Positions 42,648-51,756 of a stretch of DNA of 64,000 bases are shown here, in pieces. A program made the position numbers and the translations under genes. Within the stretch, counting starts at the first letter, position 1; each line of letters begins with the position of its first letter. The DNA comes from Clostridia bacterium (lineage in GTDB: Bacteria; Bacillota; Clostridia; UMGS1883), in the NCBI GenBank assembly GCA_017440585.1, contig JAFSGW010000002.1, positions 23,140-87,139 of the forward strand, given 5' to 3'. A model generated the notes under the pieces. It did not search any database. It worked only from the letters and a program-made list of their open reading frames with translations, and was not told the DNA's origin.

Positions 42648-44087
42648 ATGCGAAAAACAGCAGCTCTTATAATGACTGCTGTAATACTTCTTTTGTATGC
42701 AATTCCCGTGAATGCTTTCACAATCATTTACGACGGTAAGGTTGAGGAATATCCCTGGGCACCTATTGTGTTGGTTGTAGACGGTCATACCGTTGAAACA
42801 GAGGAAATGCCCCCTGTTATTCTGAACGGCAGAACAATGGTTCCTGCCCGTGAATTTTTTGAACAGCTTGGGGCAGAGGTAACCTGGGATAACAAGGCGA
42901 AGCGTGTTTACATTGAATATGACGAGGAAACCATTATACTTACCATAAATTCCAGAACAGTTTATATAGGCTCAAATTCCGCTTCAATTTCTCCTGCTGA
43001 CCCTGCACCGAAGATAATTAACGACAAAACCATGATTCCCGTACGCTTTGTTGCAGAGGAATTCGGCTTTGAGGTTGAGTGGGTAAATGAAACAAGAACA
43101 GTGCGCATAACCTCACCCGAAGCAGAGGACGTAAGGCTTACAAATGTTGCCTTTGCAAAGGAAGAGGATGCCGATACAATCTTCATTGCTCTTGATGAGT
43201 TTGTAAACCCAAATATTTTCCGCATGCAGGAGCCTGACAGAATTGTAATTGACATATACGGCACCGAATCCATCATAAATGACGGAAGTATAAAGGCAGA
43301 TGGACAAGCTGTTGAATCTGTACGCTACAGCCAGCATCCCGACCGCTTCCGTGTTGTGGCAGATTTGAAGGCAGATGCTGACTATGAGGTTTTCAAGCTC
43401 AGAAACGGTGTTGAAATTTCAATTATAAGAACGGGCGAATATGATTATGACGAAGAAGCAACAGCTCCTGAGGATGAAATTGTTGAAATACCCGACGAGG
43501 AGGTTACTATTCCCGATACTGACGGAAAGGTAGTGGTTGTGGTAGATGCAGGTCACGGCGGAAATGACCCCGGTGCAATTTACCCTGCAGGCTCCAAAAA
43601 CCCGGAAGCTATTGAAAAAGAGCTTACTTTGGATATAGCAAGAAAAGTCCGCGATAACCTTGAAGAAGCGGGTATCTATGTTGTAATGACAAGAGATAGC
43701 GATGTTTATCCGACTTTGAAGGAGCGTGCAGAGCTCGCAAACAGCATTAATGCCGACCTTTTTGTTTCTGTTCATATAAACGCCATGGACAACAAGGATG
43801 AAATTGACGGTGCACAGGTTTATTACCACAAGGATTCATATTTCGGCAAAAAGCTTGCAAAGCTTGTGCAGAAAAACATCCTGAGTTATACAAAGCTTTC
43901 GGATAAACAAATTCAGGACGGTTCATCCTTCTATGTTTTAAAGCACACCAAAATGCCTGCCATACTGGCAGAATGCGGCTTTATAACCAATGAAGGTGAC
44001 CGTAATTACCTTAAGACGGAAAAAGGCAGACAGGCTCTTGCCAACGCTATTTCCGACGGTGTATTGGAGGCACTTGGATTGTCATGA
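42648..44087 (+). CDS. N-acetylmuramoyl-L-alanine amidase with copper-amine-oxidase-like and AMIN domains
   Basis: A 479-residue secreted wall hydrolase. Signal peptide 1-23 (TAALIMTAVILLLYAIPVNA), a copper amine oxidase N-terminal-like domain (about 50-155, with RTMVPAREFFEQLGAEVTWD), an AMIN-like domain (about 165-260), then Amidase_3 from about 295. VVVDAGHGGNDPG, a KELTLDIA Glu, VHINAMDN and ECGFITNEGD supply the zinc ligands and catalytic Glu. It cuts the lactoyl-peptide bond in peptidoglycan. ATG 42648 follows GGAGGTG; longer in-frame starts would spoil the signal peptide. It may serve division or sporulation. Confidence 0.93.
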   Translation: MRKTAALIMTAVILLLYAIPVNAFTIIYDGKVEEYPWAPIVLVVDGHTVETEEMPPVILNGRTMVPAREFFEQLGAEVTWDNKAKRVYIEYDEETIILTINSRTVYIGSNSASISPADPAPKIINDKTMIPVRFVAEEFGFEVEWVNETRTVRITSPEAEDVRLTNVAFAKEEDADTIFIALDEFVNPNIFRMQEPDRIVIDIYGTESIINDGSIKADGQAVESVRYSQHPDRFRVVADLKADADYEVFKLRNGVEISIIRTGEYDYDEEATAPEDEIVEIPDEEVTIPDTDGKVVVVVDAGHGGNDPGAIYPAGSKNPEAIEKELTLDIARKVRDNLEEAGIYVVMTRDSDVYPTLKERAELANSINADLFVSVHINAMDNKDEIDGAQVYYHKDSYFGKKLAKLVQKNILSYTKLSDKQIQDGSSFYVLKHTKMPAILAECGFITNEGDRNYLKTEKGRQALANAISDGVLEALGLS

Positions 44088-44524
44088 AAATAATTGTAGA
44101 TGCTGACGCTTGTCCCGTAAAGGATATAATAGTCAGAGTGGGCAGAGAATTTCAAAAAGAAGTAATTATGGTAATTGACACAAGTCATATACTCCACAGT
44201 GATTATGCAAAAATAATTACTGTGGATAAAGGTGCAGACAGTGCCGATATTTATCTTATAAACCTTGCTGTTAAGGGCGATGTTATTGTCACGCAGGATT
44301 ACGGCGTTGCGGCAATGGCACTTGGTAAAGGCTGCTTTTGCATAAATCAGAACGGTATGGTTTACGACGAAGGAAATATTGATTCGCTCCTCCTTTCACG
44401 CCATATAGGCAAAAAAATACGCCGAAGCGGAGGCAAAATCAATTCTGTACCAAAAAGAACAAAGGACGACGATAAAAAGTTTGAAGAAAATTTTACAGCA
44501 CTTATCAAAAAATCCCTTGCTTGA
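44084..44524 (+). CDS. DUF188 (YaiI/YqxD) family protein
   Basis: A 146-residue PIN-like protein of the UPF0178 family: VDADACPVKDIIV, VTQDYGVAAMALGKGC and RSGGKINSVPKRTKDDDKKFE are the family blocks, with several conserved acidic residues. Function is not established; a nuclease role is suggested by the fold. It overlaps the amidase stop by four bases. Confidence 0.92.
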   Translation: MKIIVDADACPVKDIIVRVGREFQKEVIMVIDTSHILHSDYAKIITVDKGADSADIYLINLAVKGDVIVTQDYGVAAMALGKGCFCINQNGMVYDEGNIDSLLLSRHIGKKIRRSGGKINSVPKRTKDDDKKFEENFTALIKKSLA

Positions 44525-44545
44525 TGCAAGGGATTTTGTTTTTTA
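44509..44545. terminator. Terminator shared by the DUF188 gene and trkH
   Basis: AAAATCCCTTGC pairs with GCAAGGGATTTT around TTGAT, followed by GTTTTTTATTTT; the convergent trkH stop lies at its end. Confidence 0.85.
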
Positions 44546-45982
44546 TTTTCTGTGCCATGCAGAGGGCGAGAAGAATATAAGAAGCGGAAAAATCTCAAGT
44601 CTGCCTGCAAGCATATCAAAGGATAAAACCAATTTTGAAAGAGAGGAGAAGTTTGCAAAGTTGTACATAGGGCCAACCTCTCCCAGACCGGGACCAATGT
44701 TATTTAAGGTTGCTGCAACTGCCGTAAAGCTTGTAGTAAGGTCAAATCCATCAGTCAGAATAATGAGAAGAGAAGCCACAAAAACAAAGATATAGGTTGC
44801 AAAGTAAACATTTATAATTCGGATAACCTCGTGACTAATGGGCTTTCCGTCCATTTTAAGAACCTTCACACTTCTGGGATGTATAAGCGTTGAAAGCTGC
44901 TTTTTAACAGTTTTGGCGTATACAACAAAGCGGTAAACCTTTATGCCGCCACCGGTACTTCCTGCACATGCACCTATAAACATCAGTATAACGAGAATAC
45001 CCTTAGCAAGAGGCGTCCAGAGATTAAAGTCTGTAGTGGAAAAGCCTGTGCTTGTCATAATACTGGATGTCTGGAATAATATATCCGTCAGCTTGAAATG
45101 CTCCGGTGCCGATACAAACAAGGATGCTCCTACAATTACGGTGAACACAACATAAATAATGAGATACCATCTGAATTCTTCGTTTGAAAAAGCATCTTTA
45201 AAGCGTTTTGCAAGAATGAGGAAGTAAATGTTGAAGTTTACGCCGAATAAGAGCATGAAGACAGTAACAATATTCTGGGCAGCGACTGAATAGGATGCAA
45301 TTGAAGAATTTAGTGGTGCAAAACCACCGGTACCCGCAGTACCGAAAGTTACACAAAAAGCGTCAAAAACCGGCACATCGGCACAAAGTAAAAGTATTAT
45401 CTGCAAGACGGTAAGCGAAATGTATAACGAATATAAAATTGCCGCACTGTTTTTCAACTTCGGAACCAGCTTTCCGACCGAGGGACCTGTACTTTCAGCT
45501 TTAAGGATGTAAACTGCCTGACCGCTTGCCTGCGGCATAATAGCGAGGATAAAGACAAGAACGCCCATACCGCCTATCCAGTTAGTAAAGCATCTCCAGA
45601 AGGACATGCCCCGGGAAAGCCCCTCAATATTTGTAAGAATTGTTGAGCCCGTTGTGGTAAAACCCGAGACAACCTCAAATATTGCATCAAGATAGGAAGG
45701 GATCTCACCGGAAATGGTGAAAGGAACCGCTGCAATCATTGAAATTACAATCCAGGACAAAGATGCAACAATAAAGCCTTCACGTGCAAAAAAGCGTTTG
45801 GTTGAAGGTTTTTTAAATTTTATAACAAAACCCAAGGCTCCGAAAACAGCGCTACATACAATAAAAAGCCATGCGACACTTGTTTCGCCATAAATAAATG
45901 AAACAAGTGCAGGGAGAAGCATAAATAATGAAATTGTAAATATAACCCAGCCGGTTATGTATCTTATAACAGAATAATTCAT
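44543..45982 (-). CDS. trkH: Trk/Ktr-type potassium transporter membrane subunit
   Basis: A 479-residue TrkH-type channel protein with four membrane-pore-membrane repeats. Filter-like segments include TTGSTILT, GTAGTGGFAP, STGFSTTD and NNIGPGLGEVG. It moves potassium under control of the cytoplasmic TrkA ring. ATG 45982 is preferred to TTG 45988 because AAAGGG lies 9 bases before it. Its start abuts the trkA stop. Confidence 0.94.
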   Translation of the reverse strand: MNYSVIRYITGWVIFTISLFMLLPALVSFIYGETSVAWLFIVCSAVFGALGFVIKFKKPSTKRFFAREGFIVASLSWIVISMIAAVPFTISGEIPSYLDAIFEVVSGFTTTGSTILTNIEGLSRGMSFWRCFTNWIGGMGVLVFILAIMPQASGQAVYILKAESTGPSVGKLVPKLKNSAAILYSLYISLTVLQIILLLCADVPVFDAFCVTFGTAGTGGFAPLNSSIASYSVAAQNIVTVFMLLFGVNFNIYFLILAKRFKDAFSNEEFRWYLIIYVVFTVIVGASLFVSAPEHFKLTDILFQTSSIMTSTGFSTTDFNLWTPLAKGILVILMFIGACAGSTGGGIKVYRFVVYAKTVKKQLSTLIHPRSVKVLKMDGKPISHEVIRIINVYFATYIFVFVASLLIILTDGFDLTTSFTAVAATLNNIGPGLGEVGPMYNFANFSSLSKLVLSFDMLAGRLEIFPLLIFFSPSAWHRK

Positions 45983-45984
45983 AA

Positions 45985-47370
45985 TCAATGACCCTTTTCG
46001 AAAATATCTGTGAGCGATGCAATTTTATTTGTTTGTGCAGCCGTTGTCACAATAACTACAGTATCACCGTATTCTAAGGTGTCGTTGCCTTTTGGTATAA
46101 TCATTTTACCTTTTCTTGTTATACAGCCTATAATAACATCGTCACGCATTTTTAAGTTCATGATAGGAACACCCACGAAAGAGGGACTTGCACCGCTTTT
46201 CTTTACCTGTAACTCCAACGCTTCTGCTTTACCGCCAATCATTTTGTAAAGAGTTAATATTTCATCGGGATGCTCGGAATTGCTCATGGCACGAACATAT
46301 CTTATAATTTTCTCGGCAGTTATATACTTTGAGAAAACAGTTGTACCGATGGGGAGGTTAGCAAGAATTTTTTCGAATGAAATTTTACTTATTTTTGTAA
46401 TTATTTTACCTTTTGAAGCCTCGTTGGCATAAAGGGAGGTGAGTACATTTCCCTCGTCGAAATTTGTAAGGGAAACAAATGCATCAACCTCGGAAATGCC
46501 CTCTTCTTCTAAAAGCTCCTCATCGGAAGCATCGCCGCAAAGAATCATAGCCTTGGGAAGACTTACACTTAATTCCTGGCATCTTGCAGGATCCCTTTCA
46601 ATAATTTTAACCTGCTGCTTTGCCTTTATAAGCTTTTCGGCAAGATAATAACCTATTTTACCGCCACCCGCAATCATTGTTGATTTTACCGGCTTTGCTT
46701 CAATACCAATCTTCTTTAAGATGGGCATTGTTTCATAAAGGGGAAGAACAACGGAAATATAGTCTCCCTTATGAAGGATGGTTGTGCCTTTAGGTATTAT
46801 GATTTCGTCCCCGCGCTCTACGATACATATAAGCATTTTATCGGAAATTTTGGAGTGAAGCTCATGTATAGCCGTATTGTCAAGGGGTGAATTGTCCGGT
46901 ATCTGTATTCTTATAATCGTTGTTCTGCCACGTGCAAAGGTATCAACCTCAAGAGCGGAGGGAATCTGGATAAGTCTTTCAATTTCATTTGCAACGGTTA
47001 TATCGGGGTTAATTGCCATTGCAAGCCCCAATTCCTCCTGAATAAAGCGTATTTCTGAGTAATACTCAGGGTCACGTACACGTGCAATGGTTTTGCAGTT
47101 ACCTGCTTTTTTAGCAATAAGGCACGAAAGAAGACTTGTTTCATCACTGTCGGTAACAGCTATCAAAACATCGGCAGATGAAATGCCCGCTTCAATTTGT
47201 GCCTTATAGCTTGTACCGTTTCCGATAACGCCCTGTATGTCAAAGGTATTAACAGCCTGCTCAACAACAGCAGGGTCAGAATCAAGAAGTGTTATGCTGT
47301 GACCCTCCGCACCAAGCTGTTCACAAAGTGTTAATCCGACTTTACCGCCGCCTACAATAATAATTTTCAT
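45985..47370 (-). CDS. trkA: Trk potassium transport nucleotide-binding regulator TrkA
   Basis: A 461-residue protein with two RCK_N plus RCK_C units. IIIVGGGKVGLTLCEQLG and STMIAGGGKIGYYLAEKLI are the two NAD-binding motifs, each followed by a TrkA-C domain. It gates TrkH with NAD(H)/ATP. Second gene of the minus-strand clc-trkA-trkH unit, 28 bases after clc with AAAGGTG as ribosome site. Confidence 0.95.
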   Translation of the reverse strand: MKIIIVGGGKVGLTLCEQLGAEGHSITLLDSDPAVVEQAVNTFDIQGVIGNGTSYKAQIEAGISSADVLIAVTDSDETSLLSCLIAKKAGNCKTIARVRDPEYYSEIRFIQEELGLAMAINPDITVANEIERLIQIPSALEVDTFARGRTTIIRIQIPDNSPLDNTAIHELHSKISDKMLICIVERGDEIIIPKGTTILHKGDYISVVLPLYETMPILKKIGIEAKPVKSTMIAGGGKIGYYLAEKLIKAKQQVKIIERDPARCQELSVSLPKAMILCGDASDEELLEEEGISEVDAFVSLTNFDEGNVLTSLYANEASKGKIITKISKISFEKILANLPIGTTVFSKYITAEKIIRYVRAMSNSEHPDEILTLYKMIGGKAEALELQVKKSGASPSFVGVPIMNLKMRDDVIIGCITRKGKMIIPKGNDTLEYGDTVVIVTTAAQTNKIASLTDIFEKGH

Positions 47371-47398
47371 TTTAGAAACACCTTTCAGAATTTAATAA

Positions 47399-48655
47399 TC
47401 AGGACTCGTACTCAATTGCCCTGAGCTTTGAAAACACCATTTTCTGGCTTGAATACAAGCTGTAATTGCCCGAGAAGAAGTAGCTTACGGCAGATGCTGT
47501 TGCAAAATAGATGAAGCCGTCTGCACCAAAGAGCTCAACACTGAGGATAACAGATGCAACCGGGCAGTTTACCACAGCACAGAAAAGGGCTATAAGACCA
47601 ATGGCTGCCGCAAAGGATGGCTCAAGATTAAGAAGCGGTGCAATAAACACGCCAAAGGTTGAGCCTATAAAAAATGTGGGAACAATTTCGCCACCTTTAA
47701 AGCCTGAAGACAAGGTAACAGCTGTGAAAAGTATTTTCAGAAGAAAGGCAAAGGGTGCTGCAGAGCCCTCTTCAACAGCCTTTGTAATTATATCCATACC
47801 TGCTCCGTTGTAAGCCTGACTGCCCACTGCAAGTGTTAACAAAATCACAATAAATGCACCAATAACAACTCTCACATAGGGGTTTTTGAAATATTTAGCC
47901 ATAATATGTGCAGACTTGTGCATTGCAGTTATAAACAGAATGCTTACAATCGCAGTAAGAAGCGAAAGAATAACAACCTTTATGGAAACAAAGCCTTCAA
48001 AGGCTGGAACATTCGCTAATGAAAAAGCTGTTTTTTCCACACCGAGCATATGTGCCACTGATTGTGCAACAATAGCCGAGGTAAGTGTGGGGAAGAATGC
48101 GCCGTAATGCATTAAGCCTACACTTGCAACCTCCAAAGCAAAAACCGCTGCAGTAACAGGTGTACCGAACACGGCACCGAATAGACCGCTCATTCCGCAC
48201 ATAACGAGGACGGAGGTGTTGCAGTTCTCAAGCTTTAAAGCCCTTGCAACGAAGGATGCGATGCTTCCGCCAATCTGCAGTGCCGCACCTTCTCTGCCGG
48301 CACTTCCGCCGAAAAAGTGGGTGATGGCAGTAGCTGTCAGAATAAGGGGTGCAAGAACAAGGGGCACCTTCTCAGAGGACTGTACCGACATAAGTATGGC
48401 ATTTGTGCCCTTATCGTTATCCATTTTGCATACGTGATATAAAAAGACGATAATAACACCGCCTATGGGCAACCCAAATAAAATTGCAGGGTGTGCACTT
48501 CTTGCATGAGCACCAATATCCACAGCATAGTGGAAGAGGGTGCCCGAAAGACCGCAGAGCGCACCGATAATTGCAGACAATGCAGCCCATTTAAATAAAT
48601 TCAAAATATAATCTCCCGGCTTTTTAAAAAAGGGAGCACTGAAAAGCTCTTTCAT
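47399..48655 (-). CDS. CLC-family anion transporter, CLC-F (fluoride)-like
   Basis: A 418-residue CLC protein. THFFGGSAGREGAALQIGGS replaces the GREGPTVQ loop and DKGTNAIL stands where GSGIP is found in chloride-type CLCs; both are features I associate with the fluoride/proton antiporter clade. GLFGAVFGTPVTAAVFALE and GGEIVPTFFIGS are family motifs. ATG 48655 is preferred to GTG 48664 because GGAG lies 8 bases before it. No fluoride riboswitch was found upstream. It lies in one operon with the potassium system. Confidence 0.88.
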   Translation of the reverse strand: MKELFSAPFFKKPGDYILNLFKWAALSAIIGALCGLSGTLFHYAVDIGAHARSAHPAILFGLPIGGVIIVFLYHVCKMDNDKGTNAILMSVQSSEKVPLVLAPLILTATAITHFFGGSAGREGAALQIGGSIASFVARALKLENCNTSVLVMCGMSGLFGAVFGTPVTAAVFALEVASVGLMHYGAFFPTLTSAIVAQSVAHMLGVEKTAFSLANVPAFEGFVSIKVVILSLLTAIVSILFITAMHKSAHIMAKYFKNPYVRVVIGAFIVILLTLAVGSQAYNGAGMDIITKAVEEGSAAPFAFLLKILFTAVTLSSGFKGGEIVPTFFIGSTFGVFIAPLLNLEPSFAAAIGLIALFCAVVNCPVASVILSVELFGADGFIYFATASAVSYFFSGNYSLYSSQKMVFSKLRAIEYES

Positions 48656-48736
48656 TATCTTCACTCCATGACATAAATCATCTAATATACTCTATCACAC
48701 AAAAAAAATTATGTAAAGTGAAATTTTCCTTATTTC

Positions 48737-48765
48737 TTGACAGAAAAGCAATTTGACAATATAAT
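48737..48765 (+). promoter_or_regulatory. Consensus sigma-A promoter of the lipoprotein/two-component operon
   Basis: TTGACA at 48737-48742 and TATAAT at 48760-48765 with a 17-base spacer, both perfect. ATCACACA (48694-48701) and TGTGTGAT (48780-48787) form widely spaced inverted arms around it. Confidence 0.85.
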
Positions 48766-48800
48766 ATAGAATAAGATTATGTGTGATTAAGGTGATTTTT

Positions 48801-49484
48801 ATGAAAAAAGCAGCATTGTCTTTAATTTGTATTGTTCTTGTAATTTCTATGTGTGCATGCACGGGAGAAAAAGAAGTGACTGCACCATACGGTGAGGAAT
48901 CGACAGAAACCGCAACGGGAATTATCCCCGCATCCGTTCCCGAAGGAAGCGAAGAAGCGAAGATGGTGAAGGAAACAGTTAAAAACTATCTCGATACATT
49001 TGTTTCCTGCGATTTTACAGCAATTGAAAATGCTCTCCATCAGGATGACAAATGGTACTTCAATTTTTCAGACGAAGAACAGCTTGCATTTTACGAGGCA
49101 ATTTTACCTCAGATTGAGTACAAGCTTGAATATGTTTCCGAGCATGAGGGCGTGTACGGCGTTATGACGGAGATAACCTCTCCCGATATGGCAGAGGTGT
49201 ACGGCTCTGTAATAACCTCATATATTGATGCAACCACAGGAAACAGCGAAAAGAGTGCTGACGAAATTATGAAAGAACGTACAGAGTCTATGCTTGAAAT
49301 GATTAAGTCGCCCGAGCTGGCAAGAAGAGTAAACAAGCTTTACGTTTATGTGGAATACATTGATGGCAAATACATTCCCAGGTGCGACATGTATCTTGCA
49401 AATGAGCTTACCGGCGGTGCTCCCGAGGTAAGCGATGAAATTACTTCAACCATCAATGAAACCATTGATGCACTAGGGGAATAA
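48801..49484 (+). CDS. Lipoprotein of unknown function
   Basis: A 227-residue exported lipoprotein: hydrophobic signal and lipobox ISMCAC, with the likely lipidated Cys at 17 or 19, then an acidic soluble domain with a cystatin/NTF2-like look (VKETVKNYLDTFVSCDFTAIENALHQDD). I do not recognise a specific family; DUF5105/DUF4878-type lipoproteins are similar in layout. AAGGTGAT serves ATG 48801; an upstream in-frame GTG at 48783 would leave the signal less typical. First gene of a unit with a response regulator and kinase. Confidence 0.72.
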   Translation: MKKAALSLICIVLVISMCACTGEKEVTAPYGEESTETATGIIPASVPEGSEEAKMVKETVKNYLDTFVSCDFTAIENALHQDDKWYFNFSDEEQLAFYEAILPQIEYKLEYVSEHEGVYGVMTEITSPDMAEVYGSVITSYIDATTGNSEKSADEIMKERTESMLEMIKSPELARRVNKLYVYVEYIDGKYIPRCDMYLANELTGGAPEVSDEITSTINETIDALGE

Positions 49485-49498
49485 TAAGGTGGTTATTT

Positions 49499-50185
49499 AT
49501 GACAACATCTGTTACAAAAGCGAAAATACTTGTTGTTGACGATGAGTATAAAATGCGCCGTCTGATGAGGAACTTTCTTGAGGTTCACGGACACAGGATT
49601 CTGGAAGCTGCAGATGGCGAAGAAGCCCTGGACATTTTTTATGCAAACAAAGACATCGACCTTGTTATTCTTGATGTTATGATGCCCAAAATAAGTGGCT
49701 TTGACGTACTGATGGAAATAAGGGCTTCCTCATCAGTCCCCGTAATAATGCTTACTGCACGTGCACAGGAGTGCGACGAAATTATGGGCTATGATATCGG
49801 TGCCGACCAATACATTACCAAGCCCTTCAGTTTAAAGGTTCTTGTTGCAAAGGTGGAGGCGCTTTTAAGAAGAACAATGTCTGCACAGTCAGAAGCACTT
49901 TCCTTTACCGGGGTGACGATTGACAAAACAGCTCATTACGTTTCCATTGATGATGAGGAAATATACTTAAGCGTAAAAGAATTTGACCTTTTATGCTATC
50001 TTGCCGAAAACAAAGGTATTACCCTTTCAAGAGAAAAAATACTTGATAATGTGTGGGCATTTGATTATTTCGGCGATGCAAGAACTATTGATACACATAT
50101 TACCAAGCTGCGTAAAAAGCTGGGCAAATACGGAAAATATCTCAGCACGGTACGTGGCATAGGCTATAAATTTGAGGTTGTATAA
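49499..50185 (+). CDS. OmpR/PhoB-family response regulator
   Basis: A 228-residue regulator. ILVVDDE, phosphoacceptor Asp59 (LVILDVMMPK), the Thr in VIMLTAR and Lys in YITKPF are present, with a winged helix (LSVKEFDLLCYL, DARTIDTHITKLRKKL). AAGGTGG precedes the ATG. It overlaps the kinase start by one base. Confidence 0.95.
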   Translation: MTTSVTKAKILVVDDEYKMRRLMRNFLEVHGHRILEAADGEEALDIFYANKDIDLVILDVMMPKISGFDVLMEIRASSSVPVIMLTARAQECDEIMGYDIGADQYITKPFSLKVLVAKVEALLRRTMSAQSEALSFTGVTIDKTAHYVSIDDEEIYLSVKEFDLLCYLAENKGITLSREKILDNVWAFDYFGDARTIDTHITKLRKKLGKYGKYLSTVRGIGYKFEVV

Positions 50186-51756
50186 TGGTGAAAAAATCTC
50201 TTACACGAAAGCTTATCGTTGTTTTTTCTGCAATTCTCGTAACGGTTGTTATGCTGAATATCCTTTTTAATGAACTTCTTTTGTCAAAGGTATATCGCAC
50301 AAATAAGCTTGGTACAATGGAGGAGCTTTACAGTGCACTGGCAACAGAGTATAAGACCGAACCCGATACTGATACTATTATGACAATTGTTGAAAACTTT
50401 CTTACAAATGAAAACTTCAGGGTTTTTATTTGGGACAGCGAAAACAGACTTGTGATAGATTCACTGCCTTTGTCCTATGGCATGGAAAGAGAAGACAGCC
50501 ATCCCGGGCAGACGGAAGAAAAGGACAATAAGTTTTTTTACGATAAGCGCCATGACAATTTCCGTTTCGGCAGGATGGAGCTGTTTTTATACTTTATGGA
50601 TATTGCTCCCGAGGATGTTCTCAGCGAAAAAGAAAATTACATTATTTTCTCCTTTGGTTCGCCCGAAGGCTATGACGAGGAGACCTTCTGCTTAAGAAGC
50701 GAGCTTGCAGGCGGATACAGATTATTAATCCAGATGCCTTACGCACCAATTGACGAGGCAATTTCCATAACCCGCACACTGTTGCTTCTTGTAGGCTCAA
50801 TTATGCTTGTTATTGGCATAATAATTGTTGCAATAACCTCCAGAACAATTGCACGTCCCGTTAAGGAGCTGTCACAGATAGCATCAAACATGGAACAGCT
50901 TGACTTTTCCCGTAAATATGCCGTGAATGGCAAGGATGAAATTGCAAGCCTTGGAGAGAGCATCAACTCTTTGAGTGAAAAGCTTGAAAGCACCATAAAC
51001 GAGCTTAAAGAAAAAAACGAAAAGCTTTTATCGGACATTGAGCTTAAAAGCAGGATCGACACCCTCCGGAAAGAGTTTATTGCCAATGCATCCCATGAGC
51101 TTAAAACTCCTCTTGCTCTTATTTCAGGCTACGCCGAGGGATTAAGAGACAGTATAGTAACCGACAGTGAGTCGAGAGAGCTGTATGCAGATGTAATAAT
51201 TGAGGAAGCAGGGGAAATGGATAAAATTATCCGTCAGATGCTTGACCTTATGGAGCTTGACGGGGCAGATAAGCCTATAGATATCAGTGTGCTCACGCTT
51301 TCTGAAGCAGTAAATGATGTTCTCGATTCCTTTGATTTGATATTCAAAACAAACAGCATCAATATTACTTGCAATCTTGATTCGGACAGCACCATCAAGG
51401 GCAACTCTTTACGAATACGCCAGGCTATCAGCAACTATTTATCAAACGCGGTAAATCATGTTGATGAAAATAAGACTATAAAGGTTTCGGTAATTAAAGA
51501 GGATGAAAATGTTGTATTGTCTGTATATAACAGCGGTCCTCAGATTCCTGAAAGTGATGCAGAAAATATCTGGGAAAGGTTCTATAAGGTTGACAAGGCT
51601 CACACCCGTGAATATGGCGGAAGCGGTCTTGGGCTTTCGATAGTCCGCTCCGTTATAGAGCTCCATGGCGGAACCTATGGCTTCAGAAACCTTCCCGATG
51701 GCGTTGAATTTTATTTTATATTACCATATTTTAAGGAGAATACTGATGAAATTTAA
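50185..51756 (+). CDS. Sensor histidine kinase
   Basis: A 523-residue kinase: helix 1 (about 9-30), an extracytoplasmic domain of about 160 residues, helix 2 (about 198-217), HAMP, a short coiled coil, HisKA with NASHELKTP (His304) and HATPase motifs (NYLSNAVNHVDEN, GGSGLGLSI). It belongs to the envelope-sensing WalK/BaeS-like group. Its last 11 bases overlap the LRR gene, which points to co-expression with a surface protein. Confidence 0.94.
   Translation: MVKKSLTRKLIVVFSAILVTVVMLNILFNELLLSKVYRTNKLGTMEELYSALATEYKTEPDTDTIMTIVENFLTNENFRVFIWDSENRLVIDSLPLSYGMEREDSHPGQTEEKDNKFFYDKRHDNFRFGRMELFLYFMDIAPEDVLSEKENYIIFSFGSPEGYDEETFCLRSELAGGYRLLIQMPYAPIDEAISITRTLLLLVGSIMLVIGIIIVAITSRTIARPVKELSQIASNMEQLDFSRKYAVNGKDEIASLGESINSLSEKLESTINELKEKNEKLLSDIELKSRIDTLRKEFIANASHELKTPLALISGYAEGLRDSIVTDSESRELYADVIIEEAGEMDKIIRQMLDLMELDGADKPIDISVLTLSEAVNDVLDSFDLIFKTNSINITCNLDSDSTIKGNSLRIRQAISNYLSNAVNHVDENKTIKVSVIKEDENVVLSVYNSGPQIPESDAENIWERFYKVDKAHTREYGGSGLGLSIVRSVIELHGGTYGFRNLPDGVEFYFILPYFKENTDEI

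Noticed and set aside
48694..48787. ATCACACA / TGTGTGAT arms around the divergent promoter region
   Set aside because: The arms are 78 bases apart and AT-rich; they may pair by chance. Noted under the promoter only.
48656..48790. Possible fluoride riboswitch upstream of the CLC gene
   Set aside because: No match to the conserved fluoride aptamer core was found on the minus strand; the leader is AT-rich and unstructured.
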